A stretch of DNA of 64,000 bases from Caulobacter sp. X (GCF_002742635.1 NZ_PEGF01000001.1:248001-312000), one strand, 5' to 3'. Positions 48,030-57,225 are shown, numbered from the stretch's first letter. The notes: a model not told the origin generated them from the letters alone. Translations and numbers: made by a program.

Positions 48030-50273
48030 ATGGCTTCAGTGGCTTACGCGACCGGATCGGAAGCCCCGCCGACCCGGTTCAGCCGGGCCTGGTGGCGAGA
48101 GCTTTTGCGGTCGCGCTACCTGATGGCTGGCGGCTATGCGCTGGCCGTCCTCCTGACGGTCGCTGGCGTCGCGCTGGCTTCGTCTCCGCCCAAGACCGAC
48201 TCGATCAGCACCGCCAGCACGGTGATTCTGGTCGTGCTGGGCTTCAATCTTGTCCTCATCCTGGGCGTGGCCACGATTGTCGGCCTGCGCCTCTACGATC
48301 TGATTGACGCTCGGGCCAGCGACGAAGGCGCGCGCCTGCACCTGCGTTTCGTGGGGCTATTCTCGCTCGCCGCCGTGGCCCCGGCGGTCATCGTGGCGCT
48401 GTTCTTCGGTGTGCTCGTCAATCGCGGCGTCGATGGCTGGTTCAGTCAGAAGGTCCAGACCGTGGTCGGCAATTCGGCCAAGGTCGCCAACTCCTACGTC
48501 GAGCAGCAGAAGAACTACATCTCCGAGCACATCGCGCCGATGGCCGCGGATCTGAACCGCGCCGCGCCCGCCATGTCGCAGTCGCCGGTGGCGTTCGGCC
48601 ACTTTCTGGCGGGCGTGATGGAGGACAACGGGTTCTCGGCCGCCTATGTCTTGGATCGGGATGGTCGGATTCTGGCGCGGGCCGAGACCGCCGCCGCGCC
48701 GCCGTTCCTGGCGCCGCCGCCATCCAGCTACCAAGCCACGGACGGCGGCGAGGTGAGCGCCCAGCGCTTCGTCTCGAAGGACCTGTTCCGAGCGCTCTAC
48801 AAGCTCAAGGCCTTCCCGGACGGCTACCTCTATGTGGTGCGGCCGATCGAGCAGGGCATCCTGAGCCACCTGATCGAGACGCAGGACGCGCTGCTGTCCT
48901 ATCGCGACGCCGAGCGCAGTCGCGGCCGCATCCAGGCGATCTTTGGCCTCAGCTATCTGGAGACGGCGCTTCTGGTGCTGGTCGCCGCCATCTGGGTCGG
49001 CATCGCCGCGGCGAACTCGATCGCGGGACCCGTGGCGGATCTCGTCGAGGCCGCGGGACGCGTCTCGGGCGGCGACCTGGATGCGCGGGTGGAGGCCGGT
49101 TCCGGCCCGGAAGAGATCCGCGCGCTGTCCAACGCCTTCAACATGATGACCAGCGAGCTGCAGCTGCAGCAGGCGGCCTTGAAAGCAGCCAGCCTCGACG
49201 CCGAGAGTCGTCGGCAATTCATCGAAACCGTGCTCTCCGGCGTCAGCGCCGGCGTGGTCAGTCTGGATGAGCGAGGCAGGGTGTCGGCGGTCAATCGTCG
49301 GGCGACAGCGCTTCTGGGATTGCCGGAGCACGCCTTGGGCGTCGACTTGATCACCCTGGCCCCGGAATTCGCGGTCGTCATGGAGGCTTTGGAAGAGAGC
49401 AGGCCCGACACGGATGTCGAGATCGACATCATGCGCGAAGGCGAGACGCGGCGTCTTCGCGTTCGCGCCGCCGGCCATGTCGCCGCCGGTCTTGTCCTGA
49501 CCTTCGACGACATCACCCGTCTCGTCGCCGCCCAGCGAAACGCGGCCTGGAAAGACGTTGCGCGCCGGATCGCCCACGAGATCAAGAACCCGCTGACGCC
49601 GATCCAGCTGTCGGCCGAGCGCCTGCGTCGCAAGTATCGCAAGGAGATCGCCAGCGATCTGGAGACCTTCGATCGCTGCACCGACACCATCATCCGGCAG
49701 GTGGGCGACATCGGCCGCATGGTCGACGAGTTCTCGGCCTTCGCCCGCATGCCGGCGCCGCGCTTCGCGCCGGCGAACCTGACGGAGATGCTGCGCCAGG
49801 CGGTCTTTGCTCAGCGCTTTCAAGACGCGGAAATCGAGGTCCGTTTGGAAGAGCCCGGCGCCGGCGACATCTGGGTGACCTGCGACGAGCGCATGATCGG
49901 CCAGGCCCTGACGAACATCCTGAAGAATGCCGGCGAGGCGGTCGGCGCGCGGCGACTGGCCGATCCCGACCTGCGAGGCCGCATCACCGCGACCTTGATC
50001 TCGGACGCGGACGATCTGTGCGTGACCATCGAGGACAACGGCGTAGGCCTTCCCCCAAAGGACCGGGATCGGCTGACAGAGCCTTACGTGACGACCCGCG
50101 AGAAGGGCACGGGCCTCGGCCTGGCCATCGTCAAGCGGATCATGGAGGACCATGGCGGCAGCCTGGCCCTCACCGACGCGCGAGAGCCGCCTGGGGCTCG
50201 CGTGATCCTGAAGTTTCCGACGACCGCGCGTCTGCCCGCCGCGGCCCAAAGTGGCGTTGAGGAGATGATATGA
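48030..50273 (+). CDS. ntrY: Nitrogen regulation sensor histidine kinase NtrY
   Basis: Membrane-bound sensor kinase of the NtrYX pair, 747 residues from ATG 48030. Three or more N-terminal membrane helices (about 30-50, 67-92, 111-135) precede a periplasmic region (about 140-300) and a further helix near 315-335. Then come a HAMP segment (NSIAGPVADLVEAAGRVSGGDLDARV), a PAS domain, His516 in [21 protein letters not shown] box LKNAGEAVGARRL and ATP lid regions TIEDNGVGLPP and REKGTGLGLAIVKRI. NtrYX systems link envelope, oxygen or nitrogen cues to metabolism. An upstream TTG at 47994 is less likely. The stop overlaps the ntrX start (ATGA), ensuring coupled expression. Confidence 0.95.
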   Translation: MASVAYATGSEAPPTRFSRAWWRELLRSRYLMAGGYALAVLLTVAGVALASSPPKTDSISTASTVILVVLGFNLVLILGVATIVGLRLYDLIDARASDEGARLHLRFVGLFSLAAVAPAVIVALFFGVLVNRGVDGWFSQKVQTVVGNSAKVANSYVEQQKNYISEHIAPMAADLNRAAPAMSQSPVAFGHFLAGVMEDNGFSAAYVLDRDGRILARAETAAAPPFLAPPPSSYQATDGGEVSAQRFVSKDLFRALYKLKAFPDGYLYVVRPIEQGILSHLIETQDALLSYRDAERSRGRIQAIFGLSYLETALLVLVAAIWVGIAAANSIAGPVADLVEAAGRVSGGDLDARVEAGSGPEEIRALSNAFNMMTSELQLQQAALKAASLDAESRRQFIETVLSGVSAGVVSLDERGRVSAVNRRATALLGLPEHALGVDLITLAPEFAVVMEALEESRPDTDVEIDIMREGETRRLRVRAAGHVAAGLVLTFDDITRLVAAQRNAAWKDVARRIAHEIKNPLTPIQLSAERLRRKYRKEIASDLETFDRCTDTIIRQVGDIGRMVDEFSAFARMPAPRFAPANLTEMLRQAVFAQRFQDAEIEVRLEEPGAGDIWVTCDERMIGQALTNILKNAGEAVGARRLADPDLRGRITATLISDADDLCVTIEDNGVGLPPKDRDRLTEPYVTTREKGTGLGLAIVKRIMEDHGGSLALTDAREPPGARVILKFPTTARLPAAAQSGVEEMI

Positions 50274-51658
50274 GCGCCGACGTTCTGGTGGTGGATGACG
50301 AAGCCGACATCCGCGAATTGGTGGCCGGTATCCTCGAAGACGAGGGGTACGCCGTCCGTACGGCTGCTGACTCCGATCAGGCGCTCGCGGCGATCCGCGC
50401 GCGCAAGCCTTCGTTGCTGGTCCTGGATATCTGGATGCAGGGCGGCGGCATGGACGGTCTCGAGCTGCTCGACATGGTCAAGGCGCTGGACGCCGATCTT
50501 CCGGTGATCATGATTTCGGGTCACGGGAACATCGAGACCGCGGTCAGCGCCATCAAGCGTGGCGCCTACGAATTCCTGGAGAAGCCGTTCAAGTCGGATC
50601 GACTGCTGCTGGTGGTCGAACGCGCGTTGGAGGCCGCCGGCCTGCGGCGCGAGAACCGCCGACTGCGCACCCAGACCCTCGCCCCGGATGGCCTGATCGG
50701 CAAGTCGGCGCCGTCTCAGGCGTTGCGTCAAATGATCCTGAAGGTCGCGCCGGCCAATAGTCGCGTGCTGGTGTCCGGTCCGCCCGGCTCAGGCAAGGAA
50801 CTGGTGGCGCGTTTGATCCACGGCGCCAGCACCCGCGCCCGCCAGGAGTTCGTCGCGGTCAGCGCGGCCGGCATGGCGCCGGAGCGGCTTGACGTCGAAC
50901 TGTTCGGCGAGGAAGGCGAGGGCGGTCGCCCGCGCAAGATCGGTGTGTTCGAGCGCGCCCACGGCGGCACGCTCTACCTCGACGAAGTGGCCGACATGCC
51001 GCGCGAGACCCAGGGGCGGATCCTCCGCGTGCTGGTCGAGCAGCGCTTCCGCCGCGTCGGCGGCGACAACGACGTTCAGGTGGACGTCCGAGTGATCTCG
51101 TCCACGTCGCGCGACCTCCGCGACGAGATCGCGGCCGGCCGTTTCCGCGAGGATCTGTTCCATCGCCTGAATGTGGTGCCTGTCCGCGTGCCCGGCTTGG
51201 CCGAGAGGCGCGAGGACATTCCGGAGCTGATCAACTTCTTCATCGAGCGGATCAGCGAGGCGACCGGCCTGCAGCGCCGTCGTCTCGGTGAGGACGCCCT
51301 GGCGACGCTTCAGGTCCAGACCTGGCCCGGCAATGTCCGCCAGCTGCGCAACAATGTTGAACGTATGCTGATCATGGCGTCCGGCGAGCCGGGCGACGTG
51401 ATCACCGCCGAGATGCTGTCCGGGGGGGACCAGCCCTCCGCGGGCAACGCCGGCGCGATCGGCGCCGAGCGGATCATCGCCTTGCCGCTGCGCGAGGCGC
51501 GCGAACTGTTCGAGCGGGAGTATCTGAACGCTCAGATCCTGCGGTTTGGCGGCAACATCTCGCGCACCGCCAACTTCATCGGCATGGAGCGTTCGGCGCT
51601 TCACCGCAAGCTTAAGTCCCTGGGCGTCGCCGGCGCCCGGGCCGAAGAGGAAGAGTAG
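50270..51658 (+). CDS. ntrX: Nitrogen response regulator NtrX
   Basis: Response regulator partner of NtrY, 462 residues. Receiver: VVDDEADIRELV, phosphorylated Asp53 in LVLDIWMQGGGMDG, and FLEKPFKSDRL with the conserved Lys. AAA+ domain: Walker A GPPGSGKE in place of GESGTGKE, Walker B GGTLYLDEVADMPRETQG, and FREDLFHRLNVVPVRVPGL. Fis-like helix-turn-helix (NISRTANFIGMERSALHRKLK). The GAFTGA loop is missing here too (FGEEGEGGRPRKIG follows the ELFG position), as reported for alphaproteobacterial NtrX proteins, so it probably acts without classical sigma-54 activation. ATG 50270 overlaps the ntrY stop and has GGAG upstream. Confidence 0.95.
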   Translation: MSADVLVVDDEADIRELVAGILEDEGYAVRTAADSDQALAAIRARKPSLLVLDIWMQGGGMDGLELLDMVKALDADLPVIMISGHGNIETAVSAIKRGAYEFLEKPFKSDRLLLVVERALEAAGLRRENRRLRTQTLAPDGLIGKSAPSQALRQMILKVAPANSRVLVSGPPGSGKELVARLIHGASTRARQEFVAVSAAGMAPERLDVELFGEEGEGGRPRKIGVFERAHGGTLYLDEVADMPRETQGRILRVLVEQRFRRVGGDNDVQVDVRVISSTSRDLRDEIAAGRFREDLFHRLNVVPVRVPGLAERREDIPELINFFIERISEATGLQRRRLGEDALATLQVQTWPGNVRQLRNNVERMLIMASGEPGDVITAEMLSGGDQPSAGNAGAIGAERIIALPLREARELFEREYLNAQILRFGGNISRTANFIGMERSALHRKLKSLGVAGARAEEEE

Positions 51659-52522
51659 ATGTCGCGTTTCGCCTATGTGAACGGTCAGTTCGTGCGTCAC
51701 GGCGAGGCCGCCGTTCACATCGAGGACCGCGGCTACCAGCTGGCCGACGGCGTCTACGAGGTCTGGGCGGTGTTCGACGGCAAGCTGGCCGACGCCGAGG
51801 GGCACTTCGCCCGTCTCTGGCGCAGCCTCGACGAACTGCGGATCGCACACCCGATGAGCCAGGCCGCGCTGACCCTGGTCCTGCGCGAAGCGGTTCGGCG
51901 GAACAAGGTGCGTGAGGGCCTGGTCTACCTGCAGGTGACGCGTGGCGTGGCGCGCCGGGATCACGCCTTCCCTAATCCCTCCGTGCCGCCGTCCGTGGTC
52001 ATTACGGCCAAGTCGATTGACCGCGCCGCGACCAACGCCAAGGCCGAAAAGGGCGGTTCGGTGATCTCGGTGCCGGAGAACCGCTGGGCGCGCTGCGACA
52101 TCAAGTCTATCGGTCTCCTGCCGAACGCCCTGGCCAAGCAGGCGGCTCGCGAGCGCGGCGCCGTCGAGGCATGGTTCGTCGACGACACGGGCCTGGTGAC
52201 CGAGGGGGCGTCTTCCAACGCCTGGATCGTGGATGCGGAAGGGATGCTCCGCACCCGCGACACCAACGCCAACATCCTGCGCGGCGTCACGCGCTCGACC
52301 CTGCTGGAGGTGATCCGAGAAGCCGGCCTACCGATCAGCGAGAAACCCTTCACGATCGCCGAGGCGCAGGCCGCCAAGGAGGCCTTCATCACCGGCGCGG
52401 GTTCGCTGGTGACGCCGGTGGTTCAAGTCGACGGAGTCAAGCTTGGGGACGGAAAGCCTGGCCCAGTGGCGATGAAGCTCCGGGGCGCCTATATAGCGCG
52501 AGCACGTGAGAAAGCCGTCTGA
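51659..52522 (+). CDS. dat: D-amino acid aminotransferase
   Basis: Fold type IV PLP enzyme of 287 residues that interconverts D-alanine and D-glutamate with their keto acids, supplying peptidoglycan precursors. It begins AYVNGQFVRHGEAAVHIEDRG, the family entry sequence. It has Lys149 binding PLP in RCDIKSIGLLPN, the phosphate-binding region TEGASSNAWIVD, and ANILRGVTRSTLLEVIREA, with AFITGAGSLVTPVVQVDG near the end. Branched-chain aminotransferases share the fold; RGYQLADGVYE and overall length favour DAAT. ATG 51659 begins immediately after the ntrX stop, so it belongs to the ntr operon, a conserved alphaproteobacterial arrangement before hfq. Confidence 0.9.
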   Translation: MSRFAYVNGQFVRHGEAAVHIEDRGYQLADGVYEVWAVFDGKLADAEGHFARLWRSLDELRIAHPMSQAALTLVLREAVRRNKVREGLVYLQVTRGVARRDHAFPNPSVPPSVVITAKSIDRAATNAKAEKGGSVISVPENRWARCDIKSIGLLPNALAKQAARERGAVEAWFVDDTGLVTEGASSNAWIVDAEGMLRTRDTNANILRGVTRSTLLEVIREAGLPISEKPFTIAEAQAAKEAFITGAGSLVTPVVQVDGVKLGDGKPGPVAMKLRGAYIARAREKAV

Positions 52523-52575
52523 AGCCTGAGCAATTTTAGCCAGGAGCGTCGGTTCGCCGCGTGACCTTGCGGAAA

Positions 52576-52608
52576 TTTTCGCTGCGGCCTTGTCGCTTTC
52601 AGCGAAAA
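52576..52608. promoter_or_regulatory. Inverted repeat in the hfq promoter region
   Basis: TTTTCGCT (52576-52583) and AGCGAAAA (52601-52608) are perfect inverted 8-mers, 17 bases apart, in the gap between dat and hfq. TTGTCG lies between them and could be the -35 of an hfq promoter. Operator or hairpin; no T-tract for a terminator. Confidence 0.35.
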
Positions 52609-52678
52609 ATCATCTAGCATGGACCTGTTTGTGTGGGGGGCGTGTGGCCCTCCGTGAACAATGAGAGGGGAACCCCCG

Positions 52679-52927
52679 ATGTCTGCCGAGAAGAAGCAAA
52701 ACCTCCAGGACACGTTCCTGAACAGCGTGCGCAAGTCGAAGACGCCGCTCACCATTTTCCTCGTCAACGGCGTGAAGTTGCAGGGCGTGGTCAGCTGGTT
52801 CGACAATTTCTGCGTCCTGCTGCGTCGCGATGGCCAGTCGCAACTGGTCTACAAGCACGCCATTTCCACCATCATGCCGGCGCAGCCCGTCCAGCTCTAT
52901 GAGCCCAGCGCCGACTCCGACGACTGA
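52679..52927 (+). CDS. hfq: RNA chaperone Hfq
   Basis: Hexameric Sm-fold RNA chaperone that pairs small RNAs with mRNAs. The 82-residue product has the full core: [39 protein letters not shown] (Sm1), and [13 protein letters not shown] (Sm2 with the YKHA motif). A short acidic tail YEPSADSDD follows. ATG 52679 is preceded by GAGAGGGG; an ATG at 52661 adds six residues and fits the family less well. It lies between dat and hflX, with hflX beginning six bases after its stop, the classic hfq-hflX operon. Confidence 0.98.
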   Translation: MSAEKKQNLQDTFLNSVRKSKTPLTIFLVNGVKLQGVVSWFDNFCVLLRRDGQSQLVYKHAISTIMPAQPVQLYEPSADSDD

Positions 52928-52932
52928 GACGC

Positions 52933-54273
52933 TTGTCAAAATCCACATCCCGGTCGATTGACCACGCCGCGCCGATCCTGAAGGCGCTCGTCATCCATCC
53001 GGCGCGGCAATTGCGCGGTCAGGCGGCCTCTGAAGCCCGGGATCCCAATTCCCGGCTGGAGGAGGCTGTCGGCCTCGCGGTCGCGCTCGACCTCGAGGTC
53101 GTGGAGGCGCTGATCGCGCCCCTGCGCGCCGTCACGCCCGCGACCCTGTTCGGCAAGGGCAAGGTCGAGGAGTTCGCGTCGATCTGCGAAGTCGAGCACA
53201 TCGATGTCGCGGTGTTCGACGATCAGCTGACGCCCATCCAGCAGCGCAATCTCGAGAAGGCGCTGGAGGTGAAGGTCGTCGACCGAACGGGCCTGATCCT
53301 CGAGATCTTCGCCCGGCGGGCCCGCACCCGCGAGGGCCGCCTGCAGGTCGAACTCGCCCGGCTCGAGTACGAGCGCTCGCGCCTCGTCCGCACCTGGACC
53401 CACCTGGAGCGCCAGCGCGGCGGCACCGGCTCGACCGGCGGTCCCGGCGAAACCCAGATCGAAATCGACCGGCGACTGATCGCGGGCACGATCATCAAGC
53501 TCAAGAAGGAGCTTGAGGAGGTGCGGCGCACGCGGACCCTGCATCGCAGCGCCCGCAAGAAGGTCCCGTACCCGACCGTCGCCCTGGTCGGCTACACGAA
53601 CGCCGGCAAGTCCACGCTGTTCAACCGCCTGACCGAGGCCGAGGTGCTGGCCAAGGACATGCTGTTCGCGACGCTGGATCCGACCCTGCGCACGGTCAAG
53701 CTGCCCGACGGACGGCCGGCGATCATGTCCGACACCGTCGGCTTCATCTCCGATCTGCCGCACGAGCTGGTCGAGGCTTTCCGCGCCACGCTGGAGGAGG
53801 TGCAGGAGGCCGACGTCGTCCTGCACGTCCGCGACGTCGCCAATCCCGACAGCGAGGCCCAGGCCCGCGACGTCGAGACGGTGCTGTCCGAGCTGGGCGT
53901 CACCCTCGACAGCGGCAAGACCGTGGTCGAGGTCTGGAACAAGATCGACCTGTTGTCCGAGGACGATCGCGAGATCATCGAGGGCCAGGCGCGCCGCGTC
54001 GGCGCATCGCCGGTGTCGGCGGTCACGGGCGAGGGCTGCGAGGCCCTGCTGCGCCGGGTCGGCGGGCTGATCGACGACTCCCCGCCCGTTGAAGTTCGCC
54101 TCGGACCGCAGGATGGCCAGGCCCTGGCCTGGATCTATCGCAACGGCCGCGTGCTGGGCCGCTACGACGGCGAGGGCGGCGAGGTCACCCTGGTCGCGCG
54201 CCTCGACGGTCAGGCGCTCGGCCGGTTCGAGCGCCAGTTCCCCGACGCCCGAGTCGAGCCGGCCGCCAGCTAG
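52933..54273 (+). CDS. hflX: GTPase HflX
   Basis: Ribosome-associated GTPase that splits stalled ribosomes under stress. The 446-residue product has the N-terminal HflX domain at about 20-190 (DPNSRLEEAVGLAVALDL, LFGKGKVEE, RTGLILEIFARRARTREG, GTGSTGGPGETQIE). The G domain has G1 GYTNAGKS, G3 DTVGFI, and NKIDLL for G4. A C-terminal domain follows. The only suitable start is TTG 52933, six bases after the hfq stop. Its last four bases overlap the convergent mazG stop. Confidence 0.95.
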   Translation: MSKSTSRSIDHAAPILKALVIHPARQLRGQAASEARDPNSRLEEAVGLAVALDLEVVEALIAPLRAVTPATLFGKGKVEEFASICEVEHIDVAVFDDQLTPIQQRNLEKALEVKVVDRTGLILEIFARRARTREGRLQVELARLEYERSRLVRTWTHLERQRGGTGSTGGPGETQIEIDRRLIAGTIIKLKKELEEVRRTRTLHRSARKKVPYPTVALVGYTNAGKSTLFNRLTEAEVLAKDMLFATLDPTLRTVKLPDGRPAIMSDTVGFISDLPHELVEAFRATLEEVQEADVVLHVRDVANPDSEAQARDVETVLSELGVTLDSGKTVVEVWNKIDLLSEDDREIIEGQARRVGASPVSAVTGEGCEALLRRVGGLIDDSPPVEVRLGPQDGQALAWIYRNGRVLGRYDGEGGEVTLVARLDGQALGRFERQFPDARVEPAAS

Positions 54274-55097
54274 CCCTTCGCCTTCTCGGCGGCCTTGGCG
54301 TCGTTCCACAGCGCGTCCATCTCGGCGAGGTCCGACTGGTCTGGCGTCTTGCCGCGCTGGGCCAATTCAGCCTCGATGAACGCGAAGCGGCGCGTGAACT
54401 TGGCGTTGGTGGCGCGCAGGGCGTCCTCCGGATCGACGTCCAGTTTTCGCGCCAGGTTGGCGCAGACAAACAGGATATCGCCCAACTCCTCGCGCGCCTT
54501 GGCCATGTCGCCGGCCTCGATCTCGACCGCGATTTCCTCGGTCTCTTCGCGGAGTTTCTTCAGCACCTCGGTCGCCGAGGGCCAGTCGAAGCCCACGCGG
54601 GCGGCGCGCTTGGTCAGCTTGACGGCGCGGGTGAGGGCGGGGAGCCCCGTGGGCACGTCGTCGAGTACGCCGTGCTTGGCCTTGGCTTGGCGCTCCTGGG
54701 CCTTCAGGGCCTCCCAGCCCTCGACCTGGGCCGAGAGGTTTTCGTAGGCATGGTCGCCGAACACGTGCGGATGGCGGCGGATCATCTTGTCCGAGATCGC
54801 CGTCGCGACGTCGTCGATGTCGAACGCCCCTTGCTCCTGGGCCATCCGCGAGTGGAACACCACCTGCAGCAGCAGGTCGCCCAACTCCTCTTTCAGGTCC
54901 GAGAGATCGCCGCGCTCGATGGCGTCGGCGACCTCGTAGGCCTCCTCGACCGTATAGGGTGCGATCGTCGCGAAGGTCTGCTCCAAGTCCCACGGGCAGC
55001 CGCCGTTCGGGTCGCGAAGCCTGGCCATGATCTCGACCAGGCGGGCGATCGGGCTTTGGTCTTCACTCGGCGGGGGCGACGAAGGCGTCAGGGGCAT
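54270..55097 (-). CDS. mazG: Nucleoside triphosphate pyrophosphohydrolase MazG
   Basis: House-cleaning hydrolase of non-canonical nucleoside triphosphates. The 275-residue product contains the two MazG domains of the E. coli-type enzyme. The first begins near CPWDLEQTFATIAPYTVEEAYEV, with the metal-binding EELGDLLLQVVFH segment and the helix MIRRHPHVFGDHA. The second is near KKLREETEEIAVEI, with REELGDILFVCANLARKL and FTRRFAFIEAEL. ATG 55097 lies inside the last codons of the upstream symporter gene (35-base overlap), implying coupling. The stop overlaps the hflX stop by four bases on the other strand. Confidence 0.95.
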   Translation of the reverse strand: MPLTPSSPPPSEDQSPIARLVEIMARLRDPNGGCPWDLEQTFATIAPYTVEEAYEVADAIERGDLSDLKEELGDLLLQVVFHSRMAQEQGAFDIDDVATAISDKMIRRHPHVFGDHAYENLSAQVEGWEALKAQERQAKAKHGVLDDVPTGLPALTRAVKLTKRAARVGFDWPSATEVLKKLREETEEIAVEIEAGDMAKAREELGDILFVCANLARKLDVDPEDALRATNAKFTRRFAFIEAELAQRGKTPDQSDLAEMDALWNDAKAAEKAKG

Positions 55098-56454
55098 GGG
55101 GATCCGGCTCGGCTACGGGCTTGGACGAGGCCTCGGCCGCATCCCGCGCCGCGAGCTGGCGCTGAATCTCGGCGAGACGGTTCGCATCCAGCGGATAGCG
55201 CATGATCACCGCCGCGACCATCAGTCCTAGCGCCGCCGGAGCGAAGGCGTAGAGCCCGACCAGCGCCGCATCGCCCGCCGCGGTCGGCGTCTTCGGATCG
55301 AAGCCCATCGCGCCCAGGATGATGAAGACGCCGACAGCCAGGGCGTAGCCCAGCTTCACCGTGCCGGTGACGATCGCATAGAGCAGGCCGGTCTTGTCCA
55401 CGCCGGTCAGCAGGCGCTCTTCGTCGCCGATATCGGCCATCATGGACCGCACCAGCAGTTGCGCGGCGGAGTAGGGCAGGCCGGCCAGGATCAGGATGAT
55501 CATGCCCAGTACGACTTCTCCGGACGGCATGAAGGCGGTCGCCAGTTGCACGAACGCGTAAACGACCGACGCCACCGCCAGCGCGCGGTGCTTGCCGATG
55601 CGCTTGGCCAGCATCGGCCAGATCGGCGCGCCGGCCAGGGCGGCGATGAAATAGATCAGCAGCAGGACACCCGACTGGGTCTTGTCGAAGCCCTTGATCC
55701 GCTCGAAGAAGAACAGGAACAGCGTGCCGGCGATGCCGGGCGCCAAGCCCATCAGCAGATCGGCGATCAGCAGGCGTCGCACCGAGGGACGGGTCAGCAG
55801 GTCAAGATACTGCTTGAGGCCTGTCTTGCCGCGCCTGGGCGGCGCGATGGGTTCGCCCACCGTCGTCACCGCGAGCAGGACCGCCAGAGGCGCCAGCAGG
55901 ACGATGAACCAGCCCATGGCGGCGATGCTGTCCAGATGGTCGCCCTTGAATACGCCAGTGACGATCGGCGGCAGGCACAGCACCAGGATCATGCCCACGA
56001 CATTGGCGGCCTGCCACCAGGCGAAGATGCGAGAGCGCTGCTGGTAGTCGCTGGACAGGACGGCGCCCCAGGCGGTCTGCGACAGCACGACCATCGAATA
56101 GCCGACATAGACGACCGACAGCCAGAACCAGAGGTAAACGGCTCCAACGCCAGGCTTGGCCATGAACAGCGCATACGCGCCGATCGCGATCACCGGAGCG
56201 CCGGCGGCGAGCCACGGTCGGAAGCGACCGAAGCGCGACCGCGTGTTGTCCATCAGCCCGCCCAGCACCGGATCCAGAAGCATGTCGAGCAGCTTCACGA
56301 TCAGGAAGGCCGCGCCCACCGTGGTCAGGGAAAGGCCGAGCGACGTGACGTAGTATTCCGGCAGGTAGACGACCAGGGGCAGGCCCATCGCCGCGATCGG
56401 GACGGCCGGCACGGCGAACCTGGCCAGCGTCCATGACGATTCACGCTCCGTCAT
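55063..56454 (-). CDS. MFS transporter, glycoside-pentoside-hexuronide symporter type
   Basis: A 463-residue membrane protein with about 12 predicted helices. Family features include LPLVVYLPEYYVTSLGLSL near the start, the loop DPVLGGLMDNTRSRFGRFRPW between helices 2 and 3 (characteristic MelB/GPH signature), SRIFAWWQAANVVGMIL, and a cytoplasmic centre near PPRRGKTGLKQ. GPH transporters move sugars or glycosides with H+ or Na+; the substrate is unknown, and members that move other compounds exist. The C-terminus ends in a soluble Asp/Pro-rich tail overlapping mazG. ATG 56454 has a purine-rich GGGAGGAG upstream. No sugar catabolic gene is adjacent. Confidence 0.88.
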   Translation of the reverse strand: MTERESSWTLARFAVPAVPIAAMGLPLVVYLPEYYVTSLGLSLTTVGAAFLIVKLLDMLLDPVLGGLMDNTRSRFGRFRPWLAAGAPVIAIGAYALFMAKPGVGAVYLWFWLSVVYVGYSMVVLSQTAWGAVLSSDYQQRSRIFAWWQAANVVGMILVLCLPPIVTGVFKGDHLDSIAAMGWFIVLLAPLAVLLAVTTVGEPIAPPRRGKTGLKQYLDLLTRPSVRRLLIADLLMGLAPGIAGTLFLFFFERIKGFDKTQSGVLLLIYFIAALAGAPIWPMLAKRIGKHRALAVASVVYAFVQLATAFMPSGEVVLGMIILILAGLPYSAAQLLVRSMMADIGDEERLLTGVDKTGLLYAIVTGTVKLGYALAVGVFIILGAMGFDPKTPTAAGDAALVGLYAFAPAALGLMVAAVIMRYPLDANRLAEIQRQLAARDAAEASSKPVAEPDPHAPDAFVAPAE

Positions 56455-57225
56455 CGCCTTACTCCTCCCGCGCCGTTGCTCGCGCTTCGTACCCGACCTG
56501 AGACGGTCATTTCAAACAAGTGTGCGAGCATTGTTCGTCAAGCGCTAGCCCGTTCTATCATCCGACTCGTGGCGCCGCGCTTCACGCGGTCGCCCGCTGA
56601 AGGGATGGAAAGGGACGCGGAGCGCCGGACATCCGTCCGGAAGAATTGAATAAATACCGTTTCGACGAAGCCCGACGCTCCGCGCGACCGTTATCCGCCA
56701 GCGTCCCGTCGGGTGGCCCTGTTCAGGCCTTACCGGGACCCGGGCTTGTGAGTTTCCTCAAAGCCCAGCGGTCGAAGAGGACGGGCTTCCAGCCAGACAC
56801 GCCCTTTTGCCTTCAACCACGCCGACGGCGGGCGGGTGAGCCCAGCAAGCTCAGCCCCGGACCGTCCGAGTATCCCCCTCGAACCTGTCCCCGCTCGATC
56901 GCCCCCCGCCGCCACGATGGTCGCTGGCCATGCGCCCTTTCCTCGCGACGAGGTGGGTAGAGGATACGGCAGGTTTCGAGGGGGAGGATAAGATCGCGCG
57001 AACGCTCGTTCCTTCCATCACCCTCTCCCCGGGGAGAGGGTGGGGCCCAAGCGAAGCTTGGGAGGGTGAGGGCCTAAGCCCTCACCGTTAAAAACGCAGG
57101 TAACACAGAGGCTTGCGCGGACTCATCACTGGCTCCGCCATCCCCTCACCCTCCCACGCCTGCGGCGCGGGCCCCGCCCTCTCCCGACGGGAGAGGGTTC
57201 TCTCCGCTCGTCCTCCGACGAGCGT
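56455..57225. other. Gene-free region: structured segment plus repeat locus C
   Basis: The first part is the upstream region of the symporter gene. From about 56700 to 56870 come neat hairpins: GGGCTT-g-TGAG with CTCA-AAGCCC (56742-56766), and GGGTGAGC with GCTCAGCCC (56834-56857), each with one bulged G, which suggests a folded RNA on either strand. The end carries the inverted repeat pair C. I see no convincing protein-coding frame. Confidence 0.5.
57021..57197. repeat. Inverted pair of double-hairpin repeats (locus C)
   Basis: C1 (57021-57072, plus) and C2 (57143-57197, minus) are inverted copies about 52-55 bp long. Each has a CCCTCTCCC/GGGAGAGGG hairpin, GGGGCCC, a variable second hairpin and the tail GGGAGGGTGAGGG. 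They enclose about 70 bp of unrelated sequence. Confidence 0.8.

Noticed and set aside
56646..56960. 104-codon plus-strand frame, and a 61-codon minus-strand frame in the same region
   Set aside because: Both are Pro/Arg-rich without start signals; the region is better described by its hairpins.
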